Shown here: positions 7,817 to 16,454 of the stretch, in pieces
How positions within the stretch are numbered: position 1 is the first letter of the stretch
Layout: every line of letters begins with the position of its first letter
Source: an uncultured Acidobacteriia bacterium
Lineage (GTDB): Bacteria > Acidobacteriota > Terriglobia > Bryobacterales > Bryobacteraceae
Assembly (NCBI GenBank): GCA_903907865.1
Contig: CAIVPR010000096.1
Span: forward strand, 1-58,683
Direction: 5' to 3'
DNA length: 58,683 nucleotides
Translations under genes and position numbers: made by a program
The notes under the pieces: model-generated
Told to the model about the DNA's origin: nothing
Database searches by the model: none
Seen by the model: only the letters and a program-made list of their open reading frames with translations

Positions 7817-9249
7817 TCGCTTGCGTCCGGCAGTTGGATTGTAACCAGGGTGCCGCCCCCCTGTCGGTTCTCGGCGCGGATTCTCCCGCCGTGTGCTTCG
7901 ATGATACCCTTGGCGATCGCAAGCCCCATCCCTGTGCCCTCGGTGCGTCCCTTGACCCGCCGTCCCCTGTAAAACTTCTCGAAGACCCGGTCGAGTTCCG
8001 ACGGGTCGATGCCGGGTCCCCGGTCGAAGATCCGAATCGCCACGCCGTTCGCAACCGGGCCGGCCTCCACGCCGACCGGGGACCCCTGGGGCGAATACTT
8101 GACCGCGTTCTCAAGAATCTGCGACAGCGCGCGTCGCACCAGCCCCGCATCCACATGCAGCCCCAGTTCGGGGCGCACGTCAACCGAAAAGCGGGAAGCC
8201 TCGTCCTCGCCCAGGCTCGCAACCGCATCCTCGACAATCTCATGGACGGGCGTCCAAGCCTTTTCGAGCCGCAACTCGCGCGATTCGATCTTCGCCAGCT
8301 CGATCGCCTCGGTGATGGAGGCCTGTAGGCGCAACGACGACGAATCAATGATGCCCAGCAGCTCCAGGCGCGGCTCCTCCGCGATTCCAGGGATTGTGAG
8401 GAGGCTGGTCACGCAGGTGCGGATGGCGGTCAGCGGTGTCTTCAGGTCGTGCGCGAGGCCGTCGAGGAGCGCCGTCTTGAACTCCTCGTTGCGCCGACCG
8501 GCTTCCGCCGCGGTGGCCCGTTCCCGCGAGATCGCCCGCTCATAGTTGATCGCGAGGAGGTTGGCGGTGGATTCGCGCAGGTCGCGCGTCACGGGGAGAT
8601 CGGAAGGGGGGCCGGAGATCGCCAGGCTGCCCAGCGTCGTGTTGCCGATGCGTACCGGCAGTACCCGGGTTCCCGGGCGCTCGATTTCGACACCGGTCTC
8701 CGCGACCTGGGCGAGTTCCGAGATCTCGAATTCAGGACCGGCCGCGTTGCCGAAGATGCGCTGCCCCCCGGCTTCATAGAAGGCGATGGTGTCGATCTGC
8801 AGGATCTGGCCGGCGCGGAGTACCGATTGTGCGACCGAATCGGGACCATCCTCCATGAGCAGCGCTCGGCTGAGTTCGTACAGCCGGGCCGTCAGGTTGC
8901 GCCCGGCGAGGGCTTCGCGGGCCCGGCGGCGCGAGTCGGTGGAGAGCTTGCTTGCCGTGATGGCCGTTACCAGGAACGCGCCCAAGGCGACCCAGTTTTC
9001 GGGGTCGTCGATTGTAAATGTGCCTACGGGCGGAAGGAAGTAGAAGTTGAATGCCAGGACGCCCGCAAACGAGACGAAGATGGACTCAACCATGCCCCAT
9101 CTCGTGGCGACTGCAAGGACCACGATCAGCATGTAAAGGGCCGCCGTCGTCGCGTTGACCGGCATGACCTTGCTGTTGACCGCAACGATTCCCAGCACGG
9201 CCAGAAGGCTCAGGGGGAATCGGAAGAGTCTAGCGAAGGCCGCCCGCAT
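7813..9249 (-). CDS. KdpD-like sensor histidine kinase lacking the N-terminal KdpD/Usp part
   Basis: Membrane kinase of 478 residues. It opens with a DUF4118-type membrane region (segments around SLLAVLGIVAV, ALYMLIVVLAV, FAGVLAFNFYFLPPVGTFTI), then a GAF-like domain, the H-box LAHDLKTPLTA with His267, the N-box ILENAVKYSP, and ATP-binding DRGPGI and GTGMGLAIAKG. E. coli KdpD is about 890 residues with an N-terminal KdpD domain and a Usp domain; both are absent, so this is the short form. I chose ATG at 9249 because GGGAG precedes it and the membrane segment follows at once; an upstream in-frame start would add 20 charged residues. Confidence 0.9.
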   Translation of the reverse strand: MRAAFARLFRFPLSLLAVLGIVAVNSKVMPVNATTAALYMLIVVLAVATRWGMVESIFVSFAGVLAFNFYFLPPVGTFTIDDPENWVALGAFLVTAITASKLSTDSRRRAREALAGRNLTARLYELSRALLMEDGPDSVAQSVLRAGQILQIDTIAFYEAGGQRIFGNAAGPEFEISELAQVAETGVEIERPGTRVLPVRIGNTTLGSLAISGPPSDLPVTRDLRESTANLLAINYERAISRERATAAEAGRRNEEFKTALLDGLAHDLKTPLTAIRTCVTSLLTIPGIAEEPRLELLGIIDSSSLRLQASITEAIELAKIESRELRLEKAWTPVHEIVEDAVASLGEDEASRFSVDVRPELGLHVDAGLVRRALSQILENAVKYSPQGSPVGVEAGPVANGVAIRIFDRGPGIDPSELDRVFEKFYRGRRVKGRTEGTGMGLAIAKGIIEAHGGRIRAENRQGGGTLVTIQLPDASE

Positions 9250-9357
9250 GGCTCTCCCAAGGTACCAGCCCGCCAACCGTGGCTCGTGGCGCACGCAATC
9301 GCGCGCCATGCCGCTTACTTTTCGCAGCAGAGCGTGCTGTCACCGTCCTAATCGGGC

Positions 9358-9609
9358 ATGCCTCGGGTTCCGGGAAGTGCTCGCGTGTGCTTGTGGGGCG
9401 GCCATTCCTGGCTGCGAGGTGGCTTTCAGCCGCCTCATGCGCCGCAATTGCTCGTCTCACTAGGCGAGCGCATCGGCTTTCCCCTCGGACGTCTTCCCGG
9501 CGACATCCGAATCGAAGGCAAGAACGGCGGCTTCTATTTCCCGGTCACCAGTTGCATCCTTGTAAGCCTGTTGCTCTCGGCAGTCGGTTGGTTGCTGCGG
9601 TCGCGCTGA
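9358..9609 (+). pseudogene. DUF2905-like membrane protein, 5' part out of frame
   Basis: The last 45 codons read FPLGRLPGDIRIEGKN, GGFYFPV and a hydrophobic helix [17 protein letters not shown], which is the DUF2905 pattern (a two-helix small membrane protein of about 65-75 residues). The first helix expected upstream is missing from this frame. A different frame from about 9367 reads FREVLACACGAAIPGCEVAFS, which looks like that helix. At least one frameshift therefore separates the halves. It lies in a decayed 0.6-kb gap between the kinase gene and the phosphatase gene. An alternative is a divergent intact protein using the ATG at 9358. Confidence 0.55.
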
Positions 9610-9644
9610 TGGCCCACAACCCGAAACCCCTGCACTTCCAACAC

Positions 9645-9873
9645 CTCGAACCTCCGTCGGAATCGCGTCGGGAATCCTCCTGACGGCCCTGCATCTAAGC
9701 GGACTCCCAACGCTCACCCACACCCCCAGTCCCATGGGATTCCTCGCGGAGATCCTTGGACGGCCCCGCAACGAGCGCCGTTCCTCCTCATCCCGGTCGG
9801 CTATCCTGCCCCGGACGCGACCGTGCCGGACATCACCCGCAAGAGTTTGGATGAAATTCTGGTCGTGAAATGA
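9645..9873 (+). pseudogene. nitroreductase C-terminal fragment, frameshifted
   Basis: From 9656 one frame reads [17 protein letters not shown], then [18 protein letters not shown] and NER. The next frame continues with [18 protein letters not shown], then [12 protein letters not shown], and stops at TGA 9871-9873. Together these match the C-terminal part of nitroreductase-family flavoproteins, where NExPFLLxPVGYP is typical. The frames join if one C is restored near 9780 (CGCCGT for CGCCCGT). The N-terminal two thirds of the gene are absent: only DUF2905 remnants lie upstream. It is a deletion remnant, and the fragment itself carries an indel. Confidence 0.75.
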
Positions 9874-9888
9874 CTGCGCCCGGCCCCT

Positions 9889-11400
9889 TTACGCGGCCGC
9901 CAGCTCCTTGCTATACAGCGCCGTCCCGTCCAAATCCCGCAACGTCACCGTCAACGCCTTCGTCTTGTTGCTGATCCCGACCTCGCCAAAAAACTGGCAC
10001 TTCGTCAGCGGGCTCGCGTTCTGCTCGCCCTTCGGCGGACACTTCTGGTACACCACCTGAATCCCGAACGTGTTGTCGGTCGGATTCGGCCCGAAGGCCC
10101 CCGCGTTCAACGGTCCGCTCACGAACTCCCAAAACGGATCGAAGTCCGTAAACTGCGCCTTGGCCGGATCGTAGTAGTGCGCCGCCGTGTAGTGGACGTC
10201 CGCCGTCAGCCAAACTGTGTTCCGAATCCGCTGCCGCTTGATGTAGCGCAGGACGTCCGCGATCTCCAACTCCCGCCCCAGCGCCGGACCGTCCCCGTTG
10301 GCGCTGTTCTCGAAAATCGGACGCCCCTGCTTGTCCTTGCCGTCGCTCACCACCAACCCCAACGGCATGTCCGCCGCGATCACCTTCCACACCGCCTTCG
10401 AATCCCGCAACCCCTGCTTCAGCCAGTCGAGTTGCGGCTTGCCCATGTACTCTGTGTCCGCGCCCGCCTCGGCCTGCAGGTTGTAGTTGTTCGGCCCCCG
10501 GTACGTGCGCATGTCGATCACGAACACGTCCAGCAGCGGCCCGTACGAGATTTTCCGGTAGACCCGCTCCGTTTCCTCCGGCGTGATCCGCAGCGGCGCG
10601 TAGCTGTGGAACGCCCGCTGCGCCCGCGCGATCAGCAACGGAACGCTCTTTTCCGTATAGAGCTTGTTGTCCTGGATGTCCTTTGACGACGACCAGTTGT
10701 TCATCACCTCGTGGTCGTCCCACTGCCACACCTGCGGCACTTCCGCCAGAAACCGCCGGAAATTGGCGTCCATCAGGTTGTAGCGGTGGTTGCCGAAAAA
10801 CTCGTTCTGGGTCTCGGCGACCTTGCTCTTCTCCTCGGTGACTATGTTCCGCCATTCCCCGACGCGTTCCACCAGCGGATTGTCCGCGTAGATCGTGTCC
10901 CCGGAGTGGATGAAGAAATCTGGCTCGGTCCGCCGCATCACCTCGTAAATCTTCATGCCGCCGATGTCCGGATTGATGCCCCAGCCTTGGCCGACGTTGT
11001 CGCCCGACCACAAGAATTTGACATCGCGCCCGACCGCAGGCGTCCGGAACGACCCCGTCAGAGGCTCGGCGAGCTTGCCGGGCGAGCGCAGGTCTTCGAA
11101 CTGAATCTGGTACTCGACCCGCTGGCCATTCGGAAGGTCGGTCAGTTCCAGCCGACCCGTGAAATCGGAACCGTCGAGGCAATAAGGACCCACCCGGTGC
11201 TGCCATGCACCGGAACCCGAGGTGCGCCAAGACGCATGGAGGCGCGTCGGTCCGTCGGCGCGAGCCCACAGCATCGCCCGACCAGGAACCACATCGCCAG
11301 CCGTCACCCCGACCGGCCGGGTGTCGGTGCCAGCCGCCCTGAGAGCCGCCGCCCCCGCTCCCGCGCCCGCCAGAGAATAGAGGAACTCACGTCGCCGCAT
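9889..11400 (-). CDS. Tat-exported PhoD-like metallophosphatase
   Basis: Exported phosphatase or phosphodiesterase of 503 residues. The N-terminus RRREFLYSLAGAG is a twin-arginine signal. It is followed by a fibronectin-like PhoD N-domain (VTAGDVVPGRAMLWAR) and the metallophosphatase core with FLWSGDNVGQG, FFIHSGDTIYAD, WDDHEVMNNW and TADVHYTAAHYYDP, which hold the usual metal ligands. PhoD enzymes act on phosphodiesters outside the membrane with Fe/Ca. I start at ATG 11400 because the Tat motif begins right there; an upstream in-frame extension has no family support. It is transcribed away from the 11646 gene. Confidence 0.92.
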   Translation of the reverse strand: MRRREFLYSLAGAGAGAAALRAAGTDTRPVGVTAGDVVPGRAMLWARADGPTRLHASWRTSGSGAWQHRVGPYCLDGSDFTGRLELTDLPNGQRVEYQIQFEDLRSPGKLAEPLTGSFRTPAVGRDVKFLWSGDNVGQGWGINPDIGGMKIYEVMRRTEPDFFIHSGDTIYADNPLVERVGEWRNIVTEEKSKVAETQNEFFGNHRYNLMDANFRRFLAEVPQVWQWDDHEVMNNWSSSKDIQDNKLYTEKSVPLLIARAQRAFHSYAPLRITPEETERVYRKISYGPLLDVFVIDMRTYRGPNNYNLQAEAGADTEYMGKPQLDWLKQGLRDSKAVWKVIAADMPLGLVVSDGKDKQGRPIFENSANGDGPALGRELEIADVLRYIKRQRIRNTVWLTADVHYTAAHYYDPAKAQFTDFDPFWEFVSGPLNAGAFGPNPTDNTFGIQVVYQKCPPKGEQNASPLTKCQFFGEVGISNKTKALTVTLRDLDGTALYSKELAAA

Positions 11401-11645
11401 GAATCCATTCTCGCAGCCTTTTGTTACAGCAGAGTGTGTCCGCCCAACCCCGTCCGTACTGCGAACTCTGCGTTCCGTTCTCTGCGAACTCTGTGAGAAC
11501 CTCATTGACCACCCTTCCCCCACCAAAACCATCCCCCTCAACCGACCCAGTCACAAACGATATTCCCTGCCAAATCAATAACTTCAGCCACCTCGAGTTC
11601 GGAATCCACCCCCGCCCGTGCTAAACCAGACACGGAGCAACTTCC
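11401..11645. other. 245-base divergent intergenic region with inexact repeats
   Basis: This gap separates the divergent PhoD gene and the STGPRT-motif gene. It holds the near-repeats CTGCGAACTCTGCGTTCC and CTGCGAACTCTGTGAGAAC followed by CTCATTG. The last part resembles the GCGAACCTCATTG end of the long inverted repeat at 55963-56107. GGAG lies nine bases before the ATG at 11646. No clear promoter was recognised. Confidence 0.4.
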
Positions 11646-12356
11646 ATGTCCACACCCAAACAAATCGCCGCAAACCGCACCAACGCCACCAAATCCACCG
11701 GTCCCCGCACCACCGCCGGCAAACAAAACGTCAAAACTAACGCCCTCCGTCACGGCCTAACCGGGCGCACCGTCATAATCCCCGCCGACGACCTCGACCT
11801 CTACAAAACCCACGTCAAAACCCTAACCGCCTCCCTCAAACCCGAAACCCCGGAGGAGACCCAGCTCGCCGCCCTCATCGCCGACAATTACTGGCGACTC
11901 CAGCGCATCCAGTCCATCGAGGAAGGCATCTTCGCCCTCCAATACGCCGAGGACGAAAACCTCGCCACCCACCCTCAAGCCAATACCGCCCTCAACCAGG
12001 CAAAAGCATACCTCCAGCACTCCAAAGAACTAGAACGCCTAACCCTCTACGAATCCCGCATCCAGCGCAACATCAAATCCGCCACCGCCCGCCTCGAAAA
12101 ACTCCAGTCTGACCGCCGCGCCGCTCGCGCCGCAGCCCTCGAACAAGCCAAGCTCTTGTTCCGTCTCAATGCCCGGTCGAAGCCTCTGGACGCCGAAACC
12201 AGCACGACGGACTTGTCCTCCGCATACCCTCCGCCTGCCGGTACTTCCGCCCATGGCTTTGAATTTTCACCTCAAGAAATCCTCCGCCTCGTGGCTCTCG
12301 AAGACCAACTGACACAAGCCCGAAACCTCCCCCGCCCGCTCGCCAAAGCAGCCTAA
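11646..12356 (+). CDS. STGPRT-motif protein of unknown function
   Basis: The 236-residue protein opens with AANRTNATKSTGPRTTAGK followed by NALRHGLTG. From memory, this N-terminal motif recurs in many hypothetical proteins of acidobacteria and planctomycetes, often in several copies per genome. The rest is a long helical region with ETQLAALIADNYWRLQRIQ and a coiled-coil-like stretch rich in Arg, Ala and Glu, ending in a proline-rich tail. There is no signal peptide or membrane segment. GGAG nine bases before the ATG supports the start. Basic charge in the first 40 residues could suit nucleic-acid binding, but that is a guess. The coding strand is strikingly C-rich at third positions, as in the next gene. 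Confidence 0.8.
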   Translation: MSTPKQIAANRTNATKSTGPRTTAGKQNVKTNALRHGLTGRTVIIPADDLDLYKTHVKTLTASLKPETPEETQLAALIADNYWRLQRIQSIEEGIFALQYAEDENLATHPQANTALNQAKAYLQHSKELERLTLYESRIQRNIKSATARLEKLQSDRRAARAAALEQAKLLFRLNARSKPLDAETSTTDLSSAYPPPAGTSAHGFEFSPQEILRLVALEDQLTQARNLPRPLAKAA

Positions 12357-12382
12357 CCAACCACCAAGTACACTCAAAACTT

Positions 12383-13549
12383 ATGCCCTTCCCCGGCGTC
12401 GACTACCTCCTTATCGATTCCCTCTTCTCCTCCCAGGAGATCCTCGTCCGCCAAACCGCCCGCCGCTTCACCGACGAGCGCGTTCTCCCCCTCATCCGCC
12501 AGTCCTTCCGCGACGGCACCTTCCCCCTCGCCCTCGTACCCGAAATGGGCGAACTCGGCTTCTTCGGAGCCAACCTCGAAGGCTACGGCTGCGCGGGCAT
12601 GTCCAACGTCGAGTACGGCCTGCTCACCCAGGAACTCGAACGCGGCGATTCCGGCCTCCGCTCCTTTGTCTCCGTCCAAGGTGCCCTCGTCATGTACCCG
12701 ATCCTCACCTACGGGTCCGACGAACAGAAGAACCGCTGGCTCCCCGAACTCGCCGCCGGCCGCAAAATCGGCTGTTTCGGCCTCACCGAGCCCGACTTCG
12801 GCTCCAACCCCGCCGGCATGCGTTCCACAGCCGTCCGCGACGGCGATTCCTGGGTCCTCAACGGCGAAAAAACGTGGATCACCAACGGTTCCATCGCCGA
12901 CGTCGCCATCTTCTGGGCCAGAACCGACGACGGCATCCGTGGCTTCCTCGTCGAACGAGGCACCCTCGGCTTCAAATCCTCCGAAATCCACGGCAAGTGG
13001 TCCATGCGCGCCTCCGTCACCGCGTCGCTCTCCATGACCGACTGCCGCGTCCCCCATTCCGCCATGCTGCCCGGTGCTCGCGGACTCAAAGGCCCGCTCT
13101 CCTGCCTCTCCCAAGCCCGTTTCGGCATCGGCTGGGGCGTCATCGGAGCCGCCATGGACTGCTACGAAACCGCCCGCTCCTACGCCGTCCTCCGCAAGCA
13201 GTTCGACGGCAAGCCCATCGCCAGCCACCAGCTCGTCCAGGAAAAGCTGGCCGTCATGATCACCGAAATCACCAAGGCCCAGCTCCTCGCCCTCCATTGC
13301 GGACGCCTCAAGGATCAAGGCAAACTCGACCCCGCTCACATCTCCATGCTCAAGCGCAACAACGTCGCCATCGCCCTCGACGTCGCCCGCGCCTCCCGCG
13401 ACCTCCTCGGTGCCAACGGCATCGTCGACGAGTATCCTATAATGCGACATCTGTGCAATCTTGAAACCGTGAAGACCTACGAGGGGACCGACCACATCCA
13501 TGCCCTCGTCATCGGCGAACGCGTAACCGGAATCGCAGCCTACAAGTAA
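12383..13549 (+). CDS. acyl-CoA dehydrogenase, glutaryl-CoA dehydrogenase type
   Basis: Flavoenzyme of 388 residues. The signs are IGCFGLTEPDFGSNP (FAD and substrate region), WVLNGEKTWITNGSIADV, ARFGIGWGVIGAAMDCYE, RKQFDGKPIASHQLVQEK and the C-terminal TYEGTDHIHALVIGER. The Glu in TYEGT is the catalytic base, and the IHALxxG ending is characteristic of glutaryl-CoA dehydrogenase, which oxidises and decarboxylates glutaryl-CoA to crotonyl-CoA in lysine and tryptophan breakdown. A related short- or branched-chain acyl-CoA dehydrogenase is the alternative. It is followed after 15 bases by the membrane spermidine-synthase-like gene, with no obvious pathway link. Confidence 0.9.
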   Translation: MPFPGVDYLLIDSLFSSQEILVRQTARRFTDERVLPLIRQSFRDGTFPLALVPEMGELGFFGANLEGYGCAGMSNVEYGLLTQELERGDSGLRSFVSVQGALVMYPILTYGSDEQKNRWLPELAAGRKIGCFGLTEPDFGSNPAGMRSTAVRDGDSWVLNGEKTWITNGSIADVAIFWARTDDGIRGFLVERGTLGFKSSEIHGKWSMRASVTASLSMTDCRVPHSAMLPGARGLKGPLSCLSQARFGIGWGVIGAAMDCYETARSYAVLRKQFDGKPIASHQLVQEKLAVMITEITKAQLLALHCGRLKDQGKLDPAHISMLKRNNVAIALDVARASRDLLGANGIVDEYPIMRHLCNLETVKTYEGTDHIHALVIGERVTGIAAYK

Positions 13550-13564
13550 ACTGACTAAATCGAC

Positions 13565-15856
13565 ATGCAACCTACTGAATCGGGCCGCCCGCGCGTCCCA
13601 GCCTTCCTCTTCGCCGCGACCATCCTGCTCAGCGCCTTCCTGCTGTTCCAGGTCCAACCGCTAATCGCGAAGCTCATCCTCCCGTGGTTCGGCGGTTCCG
13701 CAGCCGTCTGGACCAGTTGCATGCTCTTCTTCCAGATGGCGCTGCTCGGCGGTTATGCCTACGCCCACTGGCTCAATGGACGCAAAGGCAACAGCCAGAC
13801 CTACGTGCACCTTGCATTGCTGGTCGTCAGCCTCGGCATCCTGCCCATCCTCCCGTCTCCCTGGTGGAAGCCCGCGCCCGGTGCCGACCCCCTACTCCGC
13901 ATCTTCGGCCTCCTCACCGCCACCGTGGGACTGCCCTATTTTCTGCTCTCCTCCACCAGCCCGCTGCTGCAAAGCTGGTACTCGCGGGCCAACGGCGGCG
14001 CGATGCCGTACCGATTCTTCGCGCTCTCCAATTTCGGCTCCATGATGGGCCTCCTGGCCTACCCTGTTCTGGTCGAACCCTACCTCACCGCCGGACAGCA
14101 AGCCTGGATGTGGTCGATCGCCTACGGCCTGTTCGCGCTCGTCTGCGGCACCGTGGCGTTCCGCTCGCGCACCGGCACCGTTGATGAAACCGCCGACGCA
14201 GCACCCGCAGGACCGGCACCAACCGTCGCCGAGCGCCTCCTCTGGATCGCGTTGGCCGCCTGCGCCTCCGCCCTGCTCCTCGCGGTGACCAACCACCTCA
14301 CCCAGAACGTCGCGGCCATCCCGTTCCTCTGGGTGGTGCCGCTCAGCCTCTATCTCCTCAGCTTCATCCTCTGTTTCGACAGCGACCGCTGGTACCACCG
14401 CTGGATCTTCACCCGCCTCGGTGCCGTTGCGTTGCCCGGCATGGCGCTCGCCACTTCGGACGAAGGCGGCATCAACGACCTCAAGCTCGCGGTCGGCTTC
14501 TTCTCCGTCGCCATCTTCATCCTGTTCATGGTCTGCCATGGCGAACTGGCCAAACGCCGTCCAGCCCCGGCCTATCTGACATCGTTCTTCCTGATGGTTT
14601 CCGTCGGCGGCGCGATCGGCGGCCTGCTAATCGGCTTTGCGGCACCGTACTTGTTCAACGCCTTGTACGACCTGCCCGTCGTCGTCTCTCTCACCTCTTT
14701 CGTCTTCCTCTACCTCCTCTGGATCAGCAGATCCAAGGAGCTCAAGGGAGAGGTCGTCGAGTCCGACTTCCTCAAGGCCTCCTACGACAAACCCGTCGTG
14801 CTCGTCCTGTGTTTTTCGCTGATCGGCTTCGTCGCTTGGCGTGTCATTTACGGCACCTACCTCGGCAAGGGCGTCAAGTTCCTGACCGACTCCAACGACA
14901 CCACGGTCCTGCTCTCACTGACTGGCGCGCTGATCCTGTATCTCCTCTGGCGCAGCCGGGGCACGATGGAAACCAGCTGGGTCATGTTCGCCATCGCAGC
15001 CGGTCTGGCCGTCGGCATCACCGGGTTCATGGCCCGCGATTCGTGGAAATCCCTCCGCAACTCGCGCGTCCTGGTGCGCAACTTCTACGGTGCGCTCGTG
15101 GTCTACGACCAAGACACCGACGGCAATATGGGTCCCGTCCGCATCCTCCGCCACGGCACCATCGACCACGGCGAACAGTTCCTCTGGCCCCAGTTCCGCC
15201 GCTTCCACACGACCTACTACTCGCGCGGTTCCGGTATCGGCAAGACGATGGAGATCATGGACAACACCGGCCCGCTGAACGTCGGCGTGATCGGGTTGGG
15301 GTCCGGCAGCTTGGCCGCGTATGGACGCCCGGTCGACCACTACACGCTCTACGACATCAACCCGCTGGTCAAGAAGATCGCGGAGACCGAGTTCAGTTAC
15401 GTGAAGGACTGCATGGCCCCGCACGAAATCGAAATGGGCGACGCCCGCTTGGTGATGGAGAACGAGCCGCTCAAGAAGTTCGACGTTCTGGCGGTGGACG
15501 CCTTCTCCGGCGACGCCATCCCGGTCCACCTTCTGACCCGCGAGGCCTATAGACTCTACTGGCGACATCTGAAGCCGGACGGCGTCCTCGCGGTCCACGT
15601 TTCCAACCGCTACCTGACACTCGCCCCTGTCGTCGACATGGGTGCAAAAGAGTTTGGCAAGAGGGCGAAGCTCGTGAGCTTCGAGGCCGACGACCGCCAC
15701 GGCACCGAGGAAACCGACTCCGACTGGGTCCTCGTCACCTCCCGCCCAGGCTTCTTCGACAACCCGGAACTGAAGGGTGCCGAAGATATCAAGCCCATCC
15801 CCGGCCTCCGCATGTGGACCGACGACTACAGCAACCTCTACCGGATCCTCCGGTAG
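13565..15856 (+). CDS. polytopic membrane protein fused to a spermidine-synthase-like domain
   Basis: A 763-residue protein with many membrane helices in the first two thirds (AFLFAATILLSAFLLFQVQPL, ALLGGYAYAHWL, AACASALLLAVTNHL and others) and a soluble C-terminal Rossmann methyltransferase-like domain. That domain shows NVGVIGLGSGSLAAYG (AdoMet-type glycine loop), YTLYDINPLV and VLAVDAFSGDAIPVHLLT, where the Asp in DAFSGD matches the spermidine synthase catalytic region. From memory, fused forms are common in soil bacteria and their substrate is not established. It is unlikely to be a housekeeping polyamine synthase. Two strong hairpins follow the stop codon. Confidence 0.88.
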   Translation: MQPTESGRPRVPAFLFAATILLSAFLLFQVQPLIAKLILPWFGGSAAVWTSCMLFFQMALLGGYAYAHWLNGRKGNSQTYVHLALLVVSLGILPILPSPWWKPAPGADPLLRIFGLLTATVGLPYFLLSSTSPLLQSWYSRANGGAMPYRFFALSNFGSMMGLLAYPVLVEPYLTAGQQAWMWSIAYGLFALVCGTVAFRSRTGTVDETADAAPAGPAPTVAERLLWIALAACASALLLAVTNHLTQNVAAIPFLWVVPLSLYLLSFILCFDSDRWYHRWIFTRLGAVALPGMALATSDEGGINDLKLAVGFFSVAIFILFMVCHGELAKRRPAPAYLTSFFLMVSVGGAIGGLLIGFAAPYLFNALYDLPVVVSLTSFVFLYLLWISRSKELKGEVVESDFLKASYDKPVVLVLCFSLIGFVAWRVIYGTYLGKGVKFLTDSNDTTVLLSLTGALILYLLWRSRGTMETSWVMFAIAAGLAVGITGFMARDSWKSLRNSRVLVRNFYGALVVYDQDTDGNMGPVRILRHGTIDHGEQFLWPQFRRFHTTYYSRGSGIGKTMEIMDNTGPLNVGVIGLGSGSLAAYGRPVDHYTLYDINPLVKKIAETEFSYVKDCMAPHEIEMGDARLVMENEPLKKFDVLAVDAFSGDAIPVHLLTREAYRLYWRHLKPDGVLAVHVSNRYLTLAPVVDMGAKEFGKRAKLVSFEADDRHGTEETDSDWVLVTSRPGFFDNPELKGAEDIKPIPGLRMWTDDYSNLYRILR

Positions 15857-15864
15857 AGGACCGT

Positions 15865-15908
15865 GGCGCGCGCAATTCTGCGCGCCGCGTCGAGAATCCT
15901 CTCGACGC
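15865..15908. terminator. two tandem hairpins between convergent genes
   Basis: The first stem is GGCGCGC (15865-15871) with GCGCGCC (15880-15886). The second is GCGTCGAGA (15887-15895) with TCTCGACGC (15900-15908) and loop ATCC. They are adjacent and perfect. They lie between the converging spermidine-synthase-like gene and the DUF1801 gene, so a bidirectional terminator is likely, although no long T run follows. Confidence 0.65.
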
Positions 15909-15932
15909 CTGCTGCCGATGGGCGCGTTCGGC

Positions 15933-16415
15933 TTACACCTTTGCCGAGCTGCCCGGTCGCCGTGGTCGCTGTTTCGCCGAGATCGATTGGATCACCAGCC
16001 TCCCGGTCGCCGTGGGGTCGATCGGAACCTTCGCATCAACCATGGCCCGTGCCATCAGGTCCAGGATCACCGGGTTGGACAGATCCGCCACGCCCTTGAG
16101 CACGATGTGGCGCACTTGGTTGCCGGAGCCCTTCAGCAATCCGGCAGGGTCCGCCAGCCCGACCCCCTGCAAGAAGAACAGGCTCACCCATCGTGGAAAA
16201 ACGGCGATGGAAAAGACCGCCTCGGAGGCCCGCGTCGAGGGGCCGAAGCCGATCGCGAGGGCGTTGTAGTTGTCGTACACCAACTGCACCGCGCCCGGCA
16301 ACAGTTCGCGCATTTTGATGAGGATTGCCGTCGCCGAGGCCTCGATCTCCGGCGTGAACTTCGCCAGGAAGCCGGCCAGTTGCGACTCGGCGGACGGTGT
16401 CTGTGCGGGTGTCAT
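15933..16415 (-). CDS. DUF1801-family protein
   Basis: A 160-residue cytosolic protein matching the DUF1801/YdhG-like pattern: a helical start (QLAGFLAKFTPEIEASA), MRELLPGAVQLVYDNYNALAIGF near the middle, then SIAVFPRWVSLFFLQG and VRHIVLKGVADL. Family members are small iron-chaperone-like (frataxin-like fold) proteins of unknown bacterial role. The ATG at 16415 fits the normal domain boundary; the frame extends upstream but without family support. It is divergent from the beta-barrel gene 40 bases away, so a shared promoter region is likely. Confidence 0.8.
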   Translation of the reverse strand: MTPAQTPSAESQLAGFLAKFTPEIEASATAILIKMRELLPGAVQLVYDNYNALAIGFGPSTRASEAVFSIAVFPRWVSLFFLQGVGLADPAGLLKGSGNQVRHIVLKGVADLSNPVILDLMARAMVDAKVPIDPTATGRLVIQSISAKQRPRRPGSSAKV

Positions 16416-16454
16416 GGGCTTGATTGTAACCCGCGCTGTAAAGTAGGAAAAGCG

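Noticed and set aside
12374-13657. A 427-codon minus-strand frame opposite the acyl-CoA dehydrogenase
   Set aside because: Glu/Gly/Asp-rich shadow of the C-rich coding strand; the plus strand carries catalytic motifs.
15777-16454. An extended plus-strand frame running from the synthase gene into the beta-barrel gene
   Set aside because: The upstream 226 codons have no homology and cross the DUF1801 gene. The barrel protein has its own ATG, ribosome site and signal peptide at 16455.
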